From URNF01 sp045594105 (GTDB taxonomy: Bacteria > Bacillota > Clostridia > Oscillospirales > Acutalibacteraceae): a stretch of DNA of 55,843 nucleotides. Position numbers and translations under genes: made by a program. The notes under the pieces were generated by a model that was given only the letters and a program-made list of their open reading frames with translations, searched no databases and was not told where the DNA came from. Shown piece by piece: positions 1 through 6,922 of this stretch. The stretch spans positions 1 to 55,843 of the forward strand of contig JAZNXY010000015.1 in assembly GCA_045594105.1 (NCBI GenBank). The letters are read 5' to 3'. Position 1 is the stretch's first letter. Each line of letters begins with the position of its first letter.

Positions 1-83
1 GGTAAAAATGCACTCTCTATTCTTGCATTCTCGTGTGAATTGCGGAAAGTTGCGTCGCGGCAATCGGAGCTGTGCGTTTTTCG

Positions 84-113
84 GGTGTGTGGTTTCGACT
101 GCACACCTTTTTT
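84..113 (+). terminator. terminator of a gene left of the window
   Basis: GGTGTG (84-89) pairs with CACACC (102-107), extendable by two wobble pairs, and is followed by a six-T run. It ends transcription entering from the left. The rest of 1-135 holds no gene I can recognise; a good ribosome binding site (AGGAGGAG) lies just before the ATG at 136. Confidence 0.6.
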
Positions 114-135
114 ATATTGTTAGGAGGAGCAAAAG

Positions 136-1986
136 ATGAAAAGATTTTTAGCGATTTTATGTTGTACATGTTTATTTCTTTCACTATCATTGTTTGGCAT
201 AGTTACGGTTAATGCTGCGTCCACCGAAGGGAATTACACATACTCCGTAGTTAATGGCGAAGCTATAATAAAAAAATATGACAAATATAATGGTGTAAGG
301 GGCGAATTGGTCATTCCATCTCACTTGGGTGGATATCCTGTCACGGAGATTGACTCAAATGCTTTTTATAATAATACATATCTAACCAGTGTTGTGCTGC
401 CAGATTCTGTTAAGAAAATAGGCGAGCTTGCTTTTGCGGAGTGTCACAAGTTAGATGCAGTAAGTATTCCGCCCAGTTTAAAAAAATTATCAGGTAATGC
501 TTTTAACCGTTGTGATATATCCAAAGTTTATATTACCGATGTGGCGGCTTGGTGCAATATTGAGTATATAGGAAATGTTTTTGGAGTCGGTCCGTTTGGT
601 AGTACAAGAAAACTCTATTTAAACAATTCTTTAATAACAAAATTAATAATACCAGAGGGTGTTACCCATACAAGCTTTTATGCTTTTTTTGGATGTGATT
701 CTATCACTTGTGTGGTTTTGCCTAAATCCATTCTTTCTGTAGCGAATGGTTCTTTTTCAAACTGTACTAATATAGAAGATGTATGGTATGCGGGAAGTGA
801 AAGTGACAAAACGAATATTTCTATAAGCGACAATAACTCCCATTTAATAAATGCTACTTGGCACTATGATAGTTGTCCAGTAGGTGCACCTCATTCCTAT
901 AATAATGATTGCGACACATCTTGTAATGGTTGTGGTAAGATACGAACAGTATCGGGGCATAGTTATGATAATGCTTGCGATACAACTTGTAACATCTGTA
1001 ATGAAACAAGAACGGTGTCACATACTTATGATAATACTTGTGATACACAATGCAATATTTGTAAAAGTAACAGAACAATCTCGCACACCTATGGTGAATG
1101 GGAAGTTACAAAACAAGCCACTTGTACCGAAAGTGGCGCCAAGGTGCGAAAATGTAGGGTTTGTTCTAATACAGAAACCACACCCACATCTTCGCTTGGT
1201 CATAATTTTTCAACCGAGTGGACAGTAGACAAGAAAGCAACTTGCACCACCGCAGGAAGTAAATCTAATCACTGTGCTCGTTGTTCAGCAACAAGTAACA
1301 ACACTACAATTTTAGCAAGTGGACATAGTTGGGGAAACTGGATTACAGAGAAAAAAGCCACTGATAAGACCGAAGGCCTTTCGGTGAGAAAGTGTAGCGA
1401 ATGCGATTTGAAAGAAACCCAAACTATTGCAAAACTTGCCGCTGATGGGCATACTCACAAGTTTAGTGAATGGCAGGTAATAAAAGCTGCTACCTGTAAA
1501 GAAAAAGGGAATGCTACAAGAATATGTTCTATTTGCAAAGAGCAGGAACAAAAAGATTTGTTGGCTACGGGACATCAGGTTGGCGAATGGATAGAGGTTT
1601 CTGCTACATGTACAAATGATGGTGCTCGTGAGCGAACTTGCGTTGTTTGTAATGAAACTGAAAAAATTACAATCAAAGCTTTAGGACATGAATTTGAAAA
1701 GCCTATTGTTATAAAAGAGCCCACAAATAACGAAAATGGCATGAAGCAAGGTAAATGCAAACGGTGTGGTGAGGAAACAACAGAAGAAATACCTGCCCTA
1801 CTAAGCGATAATGATAATACTTCAAGCACAAGTTCTAATGCAGAAACTAAAAGTGAAATTGAAGTTAATAGAGACACAAATAAAAACACAGGGAACAATT
1901 GGCTTATATGGACGATTATAGGGATAATCGTCTTGATTGGAATAGGGATTGGTGTATATTTAATTTTGAAAAAACGTGCTCATTAA
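136..1986 (+). CDS. BspA-type leucine-rich-repeat surface protein, membrane anchored
   Basis: A 616-aa secreted protein. Residues 1-28 are a classic signal peptide (MKRFLAILCC start, cleavage near VNA). Residues about 40-240 hold LRR_5/BspA-type repeats (pattern IPSHLGGYPVTEIDSNAF and VLPDSVKKIGELAF). Residues about 250-315 hold three short Cys repeats of the form CDTTCNICNETRTVSHTYDN. Residues about 315-580 hold six longer modules of the form H-x-W-x-ATC-x-G-x-C-x-x-C. A Ser/Asn-rich stretch leads to a C-terminal membrane helix (about 593-612) and a KKRAH tail. BspA-like LRR proteins are known surface adhesins; the Cys/His modules may bind metal or form disulfides (inference). The gene is visibly more AT-rich than everything to its right, suggesting horizontal origin. 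The start has an AGGAGGAG site 8 bases upstream. Confidence 0.85.
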   Translation: MKRFLAILCCTCLFLSLSLFGIVTVNAASTEGNYTYSVVNGEAIIKKYDKYNGVRGELVIPSHLGGYPVTEIDSNAFYNNTYLTSVVLPDSVKKIGELAFAECHKLDAVSIPPSLKKLSGNAFNRCDISKVYITDVAAWCNIEYIGNVFGVGPFGSTRKLYLNNSLITKLIIPEGVTHTSFYAFFGCDSITCVVLPKSILSVANGSFSNCTNIEDVWYAGSESDKTNISISDNNSHLINATWHYDSCPVGAPHSYNNDCDTSCNGCGKIRTVSGHSYDNACDTTCNICNETRTVSHTYDNTCDTQCNICKSNRTISHTYGEWEVTKQATCTESGAKVRKCRVCSNTETTPTSSLGHNFSTEWTVDKKATCTTAGSKSNHCARCSATSNNTTILASGHSWGNWITEKKATDKTEGLSVRKCSECDLKETQTIAKLAADGHTHKFSEWQVIKAATCKEKGNATRICSICKEQEQKDLLATGHQVGEWIEVSATCTNDGARERTCVVCNETEKITIKALGHEFEKPIVIKEPTNNENGMKQGKCKRCGEETTEEIPALLSDNDNTSSTSSNAETKSEIEVNRDTNKNTGNNWLIWTIIGIIVLIGIGIGVYLILKKRAH

Positions 1987-1997
1987 CAAAAACACAG

Positions 1998-2029
1998 AAC
2001 GGGGAATGACGAAAATCATTCCCCGTTTT
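1998..2029 (+). terminator. terminator of the LRR surface protein gene
   Basis: A 12-bp perfect stem, AACGGGGAATGA with TCATTCCCCGTT, around a CGAAAA loop, ending in TTTT. It lies 12 bases after the stop codon. Confidence 0.8.
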
Positions 2030-2139
2030 CCTATCCGTTCCCATTTCATCTACAGTATTGTGGCAAAGTTTGTGGCGCGAGCCACCCAAAGTCCAAGAAC
2101 CCCAGCAAACAAAGGACTTTTCGCACCGAAACTTCCCGC

Positions 2140-2184
2140 CTCCAAAACCGCGTGTCCCGAGTTCGAATCTTGGTGCCCCTGCCA
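2140..2184 (+). pseudogene. 3' half of tRNA-Trp(CCA), broken at the anticodon loop
   Basis: Reading back from the CCA end (2182-2184): discriminator G (2181), acceptor strand TGCCCCT (2174-2180), T arm CCGAG-TTCGAAT-CTTGG with five pairs, a five-base variable loop GTGTC, the 3' anticodon strand ACCGC and anticodon loop CTCCAAA with U33 and anticodon CCA at 2142-2144. The spacing from position 34 to 73 is exactly canonical (39 bases). The bases just 5' of the loop (CCCGC) do not pair with ACCGC, and no D arm or acceptor 5' strand exists upstream. It is therefore a tRNA-Trp cut inside the anticodon loop, a crossover point used by many tyrosine-recombinase elements. It is probably an att-site remnant and not a working tRNA. 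Confidence 0.75.
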
Positions 2185-2221
2185 AAAGAAAACACCACCC
2201 AACAGGGTGGTGTTTTCTTTT
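2184..2221 (+). terminator. terminator of the broken tRNA-Trp
   Basis: A 17-bp perfect stem (AAAAGAAAACACCACCC, 2184-2200, with its complement 2205-2221) around loop AACA, followed by GTTTTTGG. It directly follows the CCA end of the tRNA fragment, so the original tRNA gene's terminator stayed with the 3' half. Confidence 0.8.
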
Positions 2222-2274
2222 GTTTTTGGTAGATAATTACACTCTGCACGCCGAAAACGCAAAGCGTTTTCATA

Positions 2275-2321
2275 GGGTTTGCATGTAGAAGCTACGATAA
2301 GCAGAAATGCAATGCAAACCC
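2275..2321. repeat. inverted repeat with nested hairpin
   Basis: GGGTTTGCAT (2275-2284) and ATGCAAACCC (2312-2321) are perfect 10-bp inverted arms. Inside, GTAG-AAG-CTAC (2285-2295) forms a small stem. It abuts the second tRNA-like 3' end. The role is unknown; a recombination or extruded-hairpin site is possible. Confidence 0.5.
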
Positions 2322-2357
2322 ACGTGCCAGCGGGTTCAAATCCTACTGCCCCTGCCA
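2322..2357 (+). pseudogene. second tRNA-like 3' end (T arm, acceptor, CCA)
   Basis: The T arm is GCGGG-TTCAAAT-CCTAC (one C-A mismatch), followed by acceptor strand TGCCCCT, G and CCA at 2355-2357. The acceptor 3' strand is identical to that of the tRNA-Trp fragment 173 bases upstream. No anticodon arm in register and no 5' acceptor strand are present, so this is a fragment. tRNA-Trp origin is likely from the acceptor and T-arm sequence but not proven. Confidence 0.5.
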
Positions 2358-2386
2358 CAAGAAGAACGTTCCTTCTCTTTTGTGCG

Positions 2387-3052
2387 TTATGTGTCCGTTT
2401 TGCTGCGGCTGTTATAATCGGCTTCCAAATCTGCTTTCCAAGCTTGCTCGAGCGGTTCTGCCAAACGGCAACAGCAAACGGCTTTAGACACTGCTTCGTA
2501 TAAAACCTGTGTTCCTTTTTTGTCGGCATGGTAATTGACGGCACGGTCACTGCTGATGCCGTACCGTGCTGCAGTTTCCACTGCGTCAATGTTGGCACCG
2601 ATAAATAAGAACTCCCAGCCGCATTTTTCCTTTTGGTGCTTAATCATTTCTTTGACACGTTCTGCGGTATAGGTGTGGCTTGCGTTTTCCATACCGTCGG
2701 TGGTGATAACGAACATGGTGTGTGCAGGTACATCTTCAGGGCGTGCATATTTGTGGATGTTTCCAATATGCACAATGGTCTCGCCAACCGTGTCGAGTAA
2801 TGCGGTGCATCCACCAACCGTGTAATCGGTTTCGGTCATTTCCGGTATGGCGGTGAGCTTTACACGGTCGTGCAGCACTTCTCTGCAGGTGTCAAACAGA
2901 ACAGTGGTAACAAAGCAGGCACCGTCCTGCTTTTTTTGCTTTGTAATCATCGCATTAAACCCGCCGACCGTATCGCTTTCCAGTCCTGCCATAGAGCCGC
3001 TTCTGTCCAGAATAAATACGAGTTCTGTAAGTTGTTGCTTGTTGTTTTTCAT
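2387..3052 (-). CDS. VWA-domain (TerY-like) protein
   Basis: A 221-aa single-domain von Willebrand factor A protein. The MIDAS metal site is visible as DRSGSMAG near the N terminus, with a Thr in the CTALLDT region and TTDGMENAS as the later acidic element. There is no signal peptide or membrane helix, so it is cytosolic. VWA proteins of this type (TerY-like) act as metal-dependent protein-binding scaffolds, in tellurite or stress gene clusters among others. I start at the ATG at 3052 because AAAGGGAGG lies 8 bases upstream; an in-frame ATG 14 codons earlier has no such site. It lies 80 bases downstream of the ArsC-like gene on the same strand, separated by a short hairpin (3110-3126), and may be co-transcribed with it. 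The partner is unknown. Confidence 0.8.
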   Translation of the reverse strand: MKNNKQQLTELVFILDRSGSMAGLESDTVGGFNAMITKQKKQDGACFVTTVLFDTCREVLHDRVKLTAIPEMTETDYTVGGCTALLDTVGETIVHIGNIHKYARPEDVPAHTMFVITTDGMENASHTYTAERVKEMIKHQKEKCGWEFLFIGANIDAVETAARYGISSDRAVNYHADKKGTQVLYEAVSKAVCCCRLAEPLEQAWKADLEADYNSRSKTDT

Positions 3053-3131
3053 AAGAAAAACCTCCCTTTCTTTGTTGTCTGTAGTGTACAGCAAGGAGGG
3101 GGAGGTGTGGTCGCTTTAAAAGCGACAATTA

Positions 3132-3479
3132 TTATTTTGTGTTTTTCCATTCGGTTTCCTTGAATCCGACCAGGACAAAATCGTCACCGATCAGTAGTGG
3201 CCTTTTTACCAGCATGCCGTCAGTTGCCAGGAGCTTCAGCATCTCTTCTTCGCTCATTGCGGGCAATTTGGTTTTTAATTCTAATGCTTTGTACAGCAAA
3301 CCGCTTGTGTTAAAGAACTTTTTTAACGGCAATTTGCTTTTTTGATACCAGGCGTTCAACTCCTCGAAAGTGGGGTTTTGTAGCTTGATATCTCTCTGCT
3401 CGTATACAATTTTGTTGTCGTCTAACCACTTTTTCGCCTTTTGACAGGTGGTGCATTTCGGATAACAGACAAACAGCAT
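3132..3479 (-). CDS. ArsC/Spx-family thioredoxin-like protein
   Basis: A 115-aa protein of the ArsC/Spx/YffB thioredoxin-fold family. An N-terminal beta strand is followed by a CxxC redox motif (CYPKCTTCQKAKKWL), and the family's C-terminal signature KRPLLIGDDFVLVGFKE is present. True Spx proteins bind RNA polymerase, while YffB/ArsC-like members are reductases of unclear substrate; the sequence alone does not choose. The preferred ATG (3479) has AGGAG 9 bases upstream; a TTG directly before it is also possible. It begins 4 bases after the stop of the 187-aa gene upstream, so the two are translationally coupled. Confidence 0.8.
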   Translation of the reverse strand: MLFVCYPKCTTCQKAKKWLDDNKIVYEQRDIKLQNPTFEELNAWYQKSKLPLKKFFNTSGLLYKALELKTKLPAMSEEEMLKLLATDGMLVKRPLLIGDDFVLVGFKETEWKNTK

Positions 3480-3483
3480 CAAA

Positions 3484-4047
3484 TCACTCTCCTAATATAT
3501 GTTGATCGAAGGCGAACAACGCCTCATTGATTTCGAAAATGTTATACATACCTCTTTCAATAAAATATCTGATGATAATGTCGAATACATTGCTGTCAGA
3601 AAGGGCATAACCGGCCTTTTTCAGCAGCTCTTCAGTTTCTTCGAGAGAAAGTTCGAGAGCAATGGCAAAGGCGATTGCGGTGGTTTTGCTGGGCTTGTAA
3701 TGGATATCTGTGCGAATCTTGGAAAATAGCTTGCGATCAATATTTGCTTTTTTGTAGCAAGCGGCATCGGAGATACCTTTTTCATCGATTTTACGTAGCA
3801 ACATCTGGGAGAAGCTTTCGTCGATATGCTTTACACGAGAATCAAGGTCAGGATGTATGCAGGGAGCGGCAGCTACACAGGTTTCTGTTTCTTCTGTGAG
3901 CAGCTTGTACGCAGGGCGGCGACGAGGAGCAGAAGAACGGCAAAGGACTTCTGTATAATGAAGGCTGATATATCCTGCGATATCAGTAAATAATCCTTTA
4001 CTGATGGAATATGTCTTTGTATCATCCCATGTGAAAGTTAACGGCAT
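3484..4047 (-). CDS. conserved regulator-like protein with C-terminal HTH-like domain
   Basis: A 187-aa protein, basic in the middle (SSAPRRRPAYK). Its C-terminal 110 residues match a module I know from clostridial macro-domain and stand-alone proteins: SFSQMLLRKIDEKGISDAA, then KPSKTTAIAFAIALELSL, LLKKAGYALSDSN and a closing FEINEALFAFDQ. The layout (LLRKIDEKG, then ANIDRKLFSKIR, then KPSKTTAIAFAIALEL) resembles an XRE-type helix-turn-helix. No enzyme active site is visible. A start with AAAGGAGAT upstream and its own promoter (4079-4107) head an operon with the ArsC-like gene and possibly the VWA gene. In other clostridia this module is often near VWA proteins (recollection, not checked). 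Confidence 0.65.
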   Translation of the reverse strand: MPLTFTWDDTKTYSISKGLFTDIAGYISLHYTEVLCRSSAPRRRPAYKLLTEETETCVAAAPCIHPDLDSRVKHIDESFSQMLLRKIDEKGISDAACYKKANIDRKLFSKIRTDIHYKPSKTTAIAFAIALELSLEETEELLKKAGYALSDSNVFDIIIRYFIERGMYNIFEINEALFAFDQHILGE

Positions 4048-4078
4048 TTTGTTAAATCTCCTTTTTGACCTTTTCTAT

Positions 4079-4107
4079 ATTGTACACAAAAAAAGATGGA
4101 TTGGCAA
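4079..4107 (-). promoter_or_regulatory. sigma-A promoter of the 187-aa gene operon
   Basis: On the minus strand TTGCCA, 17 bases, TACAAT. Its -35 box lies 8 bp from the -35 box of the divergent XRE promoter, so one bound regulator could control both. Confidence 0.7.
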
Positions 4108-4115
4108 GTGCGCTA

Positions 4116-4144
4116 TTGAAAGCACGGCAACATTGTGCTATACT
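4116..4144 (+). promoter_or_regulatory. sigma-A promoter of the XRE membrane regulator
   Basis: TTGAAA (4116-4121), 17 bases, TATACT (4139-4144). Transcription would start about 4151, leaving a leader of about 27 bases before the ATG at 4178. Confidence 0.75.
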
Positions 4145-4177
4145 GTGTTTAATAACGATTACGAAAGTGTGTACGCC

Positions 4178-4783
4178 ATGGAGTTTTATGAAAAACTGCA
4201 AGAATTAAGAAAACAAAGCGGTATGACCCAGGAGCAACTTGCCAATGCGCTGTTTGTTTCTCGCACCGCGGTTTCCAAATGGGAATCGGGCAGGGGATAC
4301 CCCAATATCGAATCCTTAAAACAGTTGGCGGCGTTATTTTCCGTGACTGTGGACGAGCTTTTATCCTGTGACGAAGTGCTTACCATTGCCGAATGTGATA
4401 ATAAGCAGAAAACCAATAATCTTTGCGATTTGGTGTTTGGATTGTTGGACGTGAGTACGGTGTTGTTTTTGTTTCTGCCGCTGTTTGGTCAATCTGTGAA
4501 TGGAAATGTGTATGCGGTTTCGCTGCTTTCTTTACACGGTGTTGCGACGTATCTGCGGCTTTCCTTCTTTGCTGTGTTGGTCGGTATGGCGTTTTGGGGT
4601 GTTTTCACCTTATCATTGCAAACGTGTCAGGCAGTTTTTTGGAAGCGTGTTGTGCGCTTGTTTTCGCTTATTCTTAACGCGATCGGCACATTGCTTTTTA
4701 TTGTGAGTCTGCAACCGTATGCGGCGGTGTGTTTGTTTATTTTTCTTATTATCAAAGCGCTGCTCCTTATTAAAAAGAAATGA
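4178..4783 (+). CDS. XRE-family regulator with membrane C terminus
   Basis: A 201-aa protein. Residues 1-65 are a textbook XRE helix-turn-helix (LRKQSGMTQEQLANALFVSR, then AVSKWESGRGYPNIESLKQL and a DELL end). Residues about 85-198 form four hydrophobic helices ending in IKKK. Membrane-tethered XRE regulators of this form are common in Firmicutes, where the membrane part is thought to sense an envelope or small-molecule signal; the signal here is unknown. I chose the ATG at 4178, just before MEFYEKL, because it lies downstream of the promoter at 4116-4144, although its ribosome site is weak. It is divergent from the 187-aa/ArsC/VWA genes and may regulate them. Confidence 0.85.
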   Translation: MEFYEKLQELRKQSGMTQEQLANALFVSRTAVSKWESGRGYPNIESLKQLAALFSVTVDELLSCDEVLTIAECDNKQKTNNLCDLVFGLLDVSTVLFLFLPLFGQSVNGNVYAVSLLSLHGVATYLRLSFFAVLVGMAFWGVFTLSLQTCQAVFWKRVVRLFSLILNAIGTLLFIVSLQPYAAVCLFIFLIIKALLLIKKK

Positions 4784-4787
4784 TACG

Positions 4788-4816
4788 AAAGGTGTCACGG
4801 ATGTGACACCTTTTTT
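4788..4816 (+). terminator. terminator of the XRE membrane regulator gene
   Basis: AAAGGTGTCAC and GTGACACCTTT pair around a GGAT loop and end in a T run. It starts 5 bases after the stop codon. Confidence 0.85.
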
Positions 4817-4874
4817 CTTGTATGTTTTTGAAGCGTCCTGTATGGTGAAATCAAACGAAAAGGAGGTTTCAAAA

Positions 4875-5528
4875 ATGAAACGAAAAACAAAAAAGAAACT
4901 GCTTACAGGAATATCTTTATTGGTGGTATTTGCGCTTTGGACGATAGCTTTACGCTATGTAGACGTTAAGGCTATCGGTCCGCATAATTCAGTGGTCGGT
5001 TTTGCGGCCGTAAACGGCCTTTTTCACGTCTTTACGGGCGTGGATATGTTGTTGTATACCATAACCGATTGGCTTGGTTTAGTGCCGTTTTTCACGGCGT
5101 TTGGCTTTGCCGCGTTAGGACTTTGCCAATGGATAGCGAGAAAGCACATTTTGAAGGTAGATAACAGCATTTTATTGCTGGGTGTTTTTTATCTTGTGGT
5201 TATCGGTGTGTATCTGTTTTTTGAAAAGTGTATTGTGAATTACCGTCCTGTGCTGATTAACAATTTCTTGGAAGCATCCTATCCGTCGTCTACTACTCTG
5301 TTGACGTTGTGTGTGATGCCAACTACCGCATTGCAAATGCGTAAGCGTATCCAAAATACGCGGATACGCTACTTTGTTGTTGCGCTTATCTATGCATTTA
5401 CTGTGTTTGTAATATTGGGTAGATTGGTATCGGGCGTGCATTGGCTCAGTGATATTATCGGCGCCGTTTTGCTTTGTATCGGGCTTGTGCTGTTATACGA
5501 TGCGGCGTGTGAAACGATAGGGGAATAA
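4875..5528 (+). CDS. PAP2-family membrane phosphatase, divergent active site
   Basis: A 217-aa protein with about six membrane helices. PAP2 motifs: KCIVNYRP (motif 1), SYPSSTT in place of the usual PSGH (motif 2, its His missing), and GRLVSGVHWLSD (motif 3, His and Asp kept). PAP2 enzymes hydrolyse lipid phosphates such as phosphatidic acid or undecaprenyl diphosphate on the outer face of the membrane. Loss of the motif-2 His may alter catalysis; other clostridial members seem to share PSST (from memory). The start is fixed by AAAAGGAGG 8 bases before the ATG. It sits between two terminators, so it is a single-gene unit. Confidence 0.75.
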   Translation: MKRKTKKKLLTGISLLVVFALWTIALRYVDVKAIGPHNSVVGFAAVNGLFHVFTGVDMLLYTITDWLGLVPFFTAFGFAALGLCQWIARKHILKVDNSILLLGVFYLVVIGVYLFFEKCIVNYRPVLINNFLEASYPSSTTLLTLCVMPTTALQMRKRIQNTRIRYFVVALIYAFTVFVILGRLVSGVHWLSDIIGAVLLCIGLVLLYDAACETIGE

Positions 5529-5560
5529 AAAAACCACGGCTATATTAGCCGTGGTTTTTT
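5528..5560 (+). terminator. terminator of the PAP2 gene
   Basis: AAAAAACCACGGC and GCCGTGGTTTTTT form a 13-bp perfect stem, with the T run within the 3' arm. It immediately follows the stop codon. Confidence 0.9.
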
Positions 5561-5689
5561 GAGGGTCGAGGGTGAATCGTGGTTTTGCCGCGAAGTATGC
5601 GGGAGGCGTCAGCGTGTACGGGCAAAACCTGCAATCACCACGCTGTGCGTGGTGATTGCAGTTCTTCTTCCTATCAGCTACTACCAAAA
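5561..5689. other. gene-free spacer with nested inverted repeats
   Basis: The spacer between two terminators holds GGTTTTGCC (from 5581) against GGGCAAAACC (ending 5630) and a 14-bp perfect stem CTGCAATCACCACG/CGTGGTGATTGCAG (5629-5661). The latter is followed by TTCTTCTTCC and not a U run. No gene is seen; its role is unknown. Confidence 0.5.
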
Positions 5690-5726
5690 AAGAACAAGGG
5701 ATACCCAACGGGTATCCCTTGTTCTT
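5690..5726 (-). terminator. terminator of ssrA
   Basis: A 17-bp perfect stem (arms 5690-5706 and 5710-5726), which on the minus strand is followed by a T-rich run (TTTTTTGG). It lies just beyond the tmRNA CCA end. Confidence 0.85.
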
Positions 5727-5727
5727 T

Positions 5728-6075
5728 TGGTGGAGTCGAGGGGAATCGAACCCCTGTCCGAAAATCACTTGATACGGCTTTCTCCGAGTGCAGTTAATCT
5801 TTTAAGATTCCCCTCACGAATTGCCGATTAACAGGCCGTTCGTTACGGTAGCCACTACGCCATGACCGAGAGTGTGGCACCTCTCGGTTCATGTTCACCG
5901 CTCGTCGACGCCTTTATCCCGACCGCGGTCCTTCGGGTAAAGACGGGGGCCTAATTAGGCCGCCAAAGCAACAGGAGTTCTGTCGTTTACTTTCAAGTTT
6001 GCAGGGTTTATAGCGGTCCTGCACCGCTACTCGCTTACCGTACCTCACAATCCCCGTCGAAACCTTTGCGACCCC
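5728..6075 (-). ncRNA. ssrA: transfer-messenger RNA (tmRNA)
   Basis: A 348-nt tmRNA that rescues stalled ribosomes by trans-translation. On the minus strand the 5' end GGGGTCG (6075 down) pairs in seven positions with CGACTCC before A-CCA (5728-5730). A T arm with GGTTCGATTCC and the typical GTTTCGACGGGG 5' region are present. The tag frame starts at resume codon GCA (6000-6002) and encodes ANLKVNDRTPVALAA, then TAA (5955-5957). The VALAA end is the classic protease-recognition tail. GC-rich hairpins further along the RNA fit the pseudoknots. It has its own promoter and terminator. Confidence 0.96.
5955..6002 (-). CDS. tmRNA tag-peptide reading frame
   Basis: Fifteen sense codons from GCA to GCC plus TAA, encoding ANLKVNDRTPVALAA. 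It is added to stalled nascent proteins after the alanine carried by tmRNA and marks them for ClpP-type proteases. The hydrophobic ALAA end is standard for Bacillota tags. Confidence 0.9.
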   Translation of the reverse strand, partial: ANLKVNDRTPVALAA

Positions 6076-6102
6076 ATATAAAGCACTGTGAGTGGTAGGA
6101 AT

Positions 6103-6130
6103 ATTGTATCATATTTTTATCTTTTGTCAA
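6103..6130 (-). promoter_or_regulatory. ssrA promoter
   Basis: On the minus strand TTGACA (consensus), 16 bases, TACAAT. The mature 5' end is 27 bases below the -10 box, leaving a short leader for RNase P to remove. Confidence 0.8.
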
Positions 6131-6238
6131 CACCGCATGCGGATATGCCAAATATTTCTCAAAAAGGACTTCCTTTTTTTAAAAGAGTATGCTATATTTA
6201 TATAGTATGTATGAAAAAGGGAAGGATTGTGACAAAAA

Positions 6239-6922
6239 ATGGCAGAAAACGGCTTTTTTGCAACCGCTTTTCGCGGCTTTAAAAAAGAGGATGTTTTAAC
6301 CTACATAGATTCCCTCAATGCGGAGCATTACGAAGAGGTGTCTGCACTGCAGCAAGAGGTTGTAACGCTCAAGGAAGAGAATGAAAAACTGACCGTAGAC
6401 GTACCTGCGATGCAGGCGGAACTGGAAAGCTTGCGTACACAGGTGGCGGAGGTTGAGTCGCTTCGTGCTGCACTGGAGCAGGCACAACAACGTGCTGCTG
6501 AATTGGAAAATCAAAAGTGTGCGTTGGAAAGTAAAGTGGCGGATTTGGAACCGCGTGCTGCAGAAACAACCCGCTTGACCAATGAAAATGCAGTACAGGC
6601 GGAGCAGTTGGCGGCACAGCAACAGCAATTAGCCGCTTTTGAAGAGATGTTCGGTAAGAGCAAGGATGCTGTTGGCTTTATTCGTGAAAACGTGACGGCA
6701 CGGATGCAGGAAGGTCGTGCAAAGACTGATAAGGTGCTGTCTGCTGCAGAACAGACCACGGCAAAGCTTGCCGAGGAACTGGAAGCGATGCGTACACGTC
6801 TTGCGGCGGCACGTGCAGAAGCTGCGGCTGCGGCTGCAAGCGATGCCGAAACGCTGGATAAATGGTTGTCACAGTTTGATGGTGCGGCATCTTCGGGTGC
6901 CAACGGTCAATTTTTTCGGTAA
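6239..6922 (+). CDS. DivIVA-like coiled-coil protein, probably frameshifted near its end
   Basis: A 227-aa protein. The N-terminal 40 residues resemble the DivIVA membrane-curvature domain (FFATAFRGFKKEDVLTYIDS); residues 40-150 are a long coiled coil rich in Glu, Gln and Ala. DivIVA/GpsB proteins place division and cell-wall enzymes at septa and poles. The frame stops right after a six-T run (6911-6916). Skipping one T opens a further 41 codons to 7043, giving a plausible tail with a Pro/Arg-rich linker and an amphipathic end (IGSLLDAISEWLLG). So the native protein may be about 267 aa, with an indel or programmed +1 shift. A GGAAGG sequence lies 13 bases before the ATG. Confidence 0.8.
   Translation: MAENGFFATAFRGFKKEDVLTYIDSLNAEHYEEVSALQQEVVTLKEENEKLTVDVPAMQAELESLRTQVAEVESLRAALEQAQQRAAELENQKCALESKVADLEPRAAETTRLTNENAVQAEQLAAQQQQLAAFEEMFGKSKDAVGFIRENVTARMQEGRAKTDKVLSAAEQTTAKLAEELEAMRTRLAAARAEAAAAAASDAETLDKWLSQFDGAASSGANGQFFR

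Larger units (their letters stand above)
2030..2386. other. gene-free stretch with tRNA 3' fragments
   Basis: There is no credible protein gene here. The stretch holds a small hairpin (GTGGCGCGAGCCAC, 2072-2085), a tRNA-Trp 3' half (2140-2184), its terminator (2184-2221), a second hairpin (AAAACGCAAAGCGTTTT, 2253-2269), a larger inverted repeat (2275-2321) and a second tRNA-like 3' end (2322-2357). Neither tRNA fragment has a matching 5' acceptor strand (AGGGGCA) anywhere in 1-2360. Confidence 0.6.

Noticed and set aside
2050..2598. Minus-strand frames across the tRNA fragments
   Set aside because: Their sequence is the reverse translation of tRNA T arms and terminators, a common false protein call, and part overlaps the VWA gene in another frame.
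5629..5661. A 14-bp perfect stem as a terminator
   Set aside because: Neither strand has a clear U run after it, and both neighbouring genes already have strong terminators.
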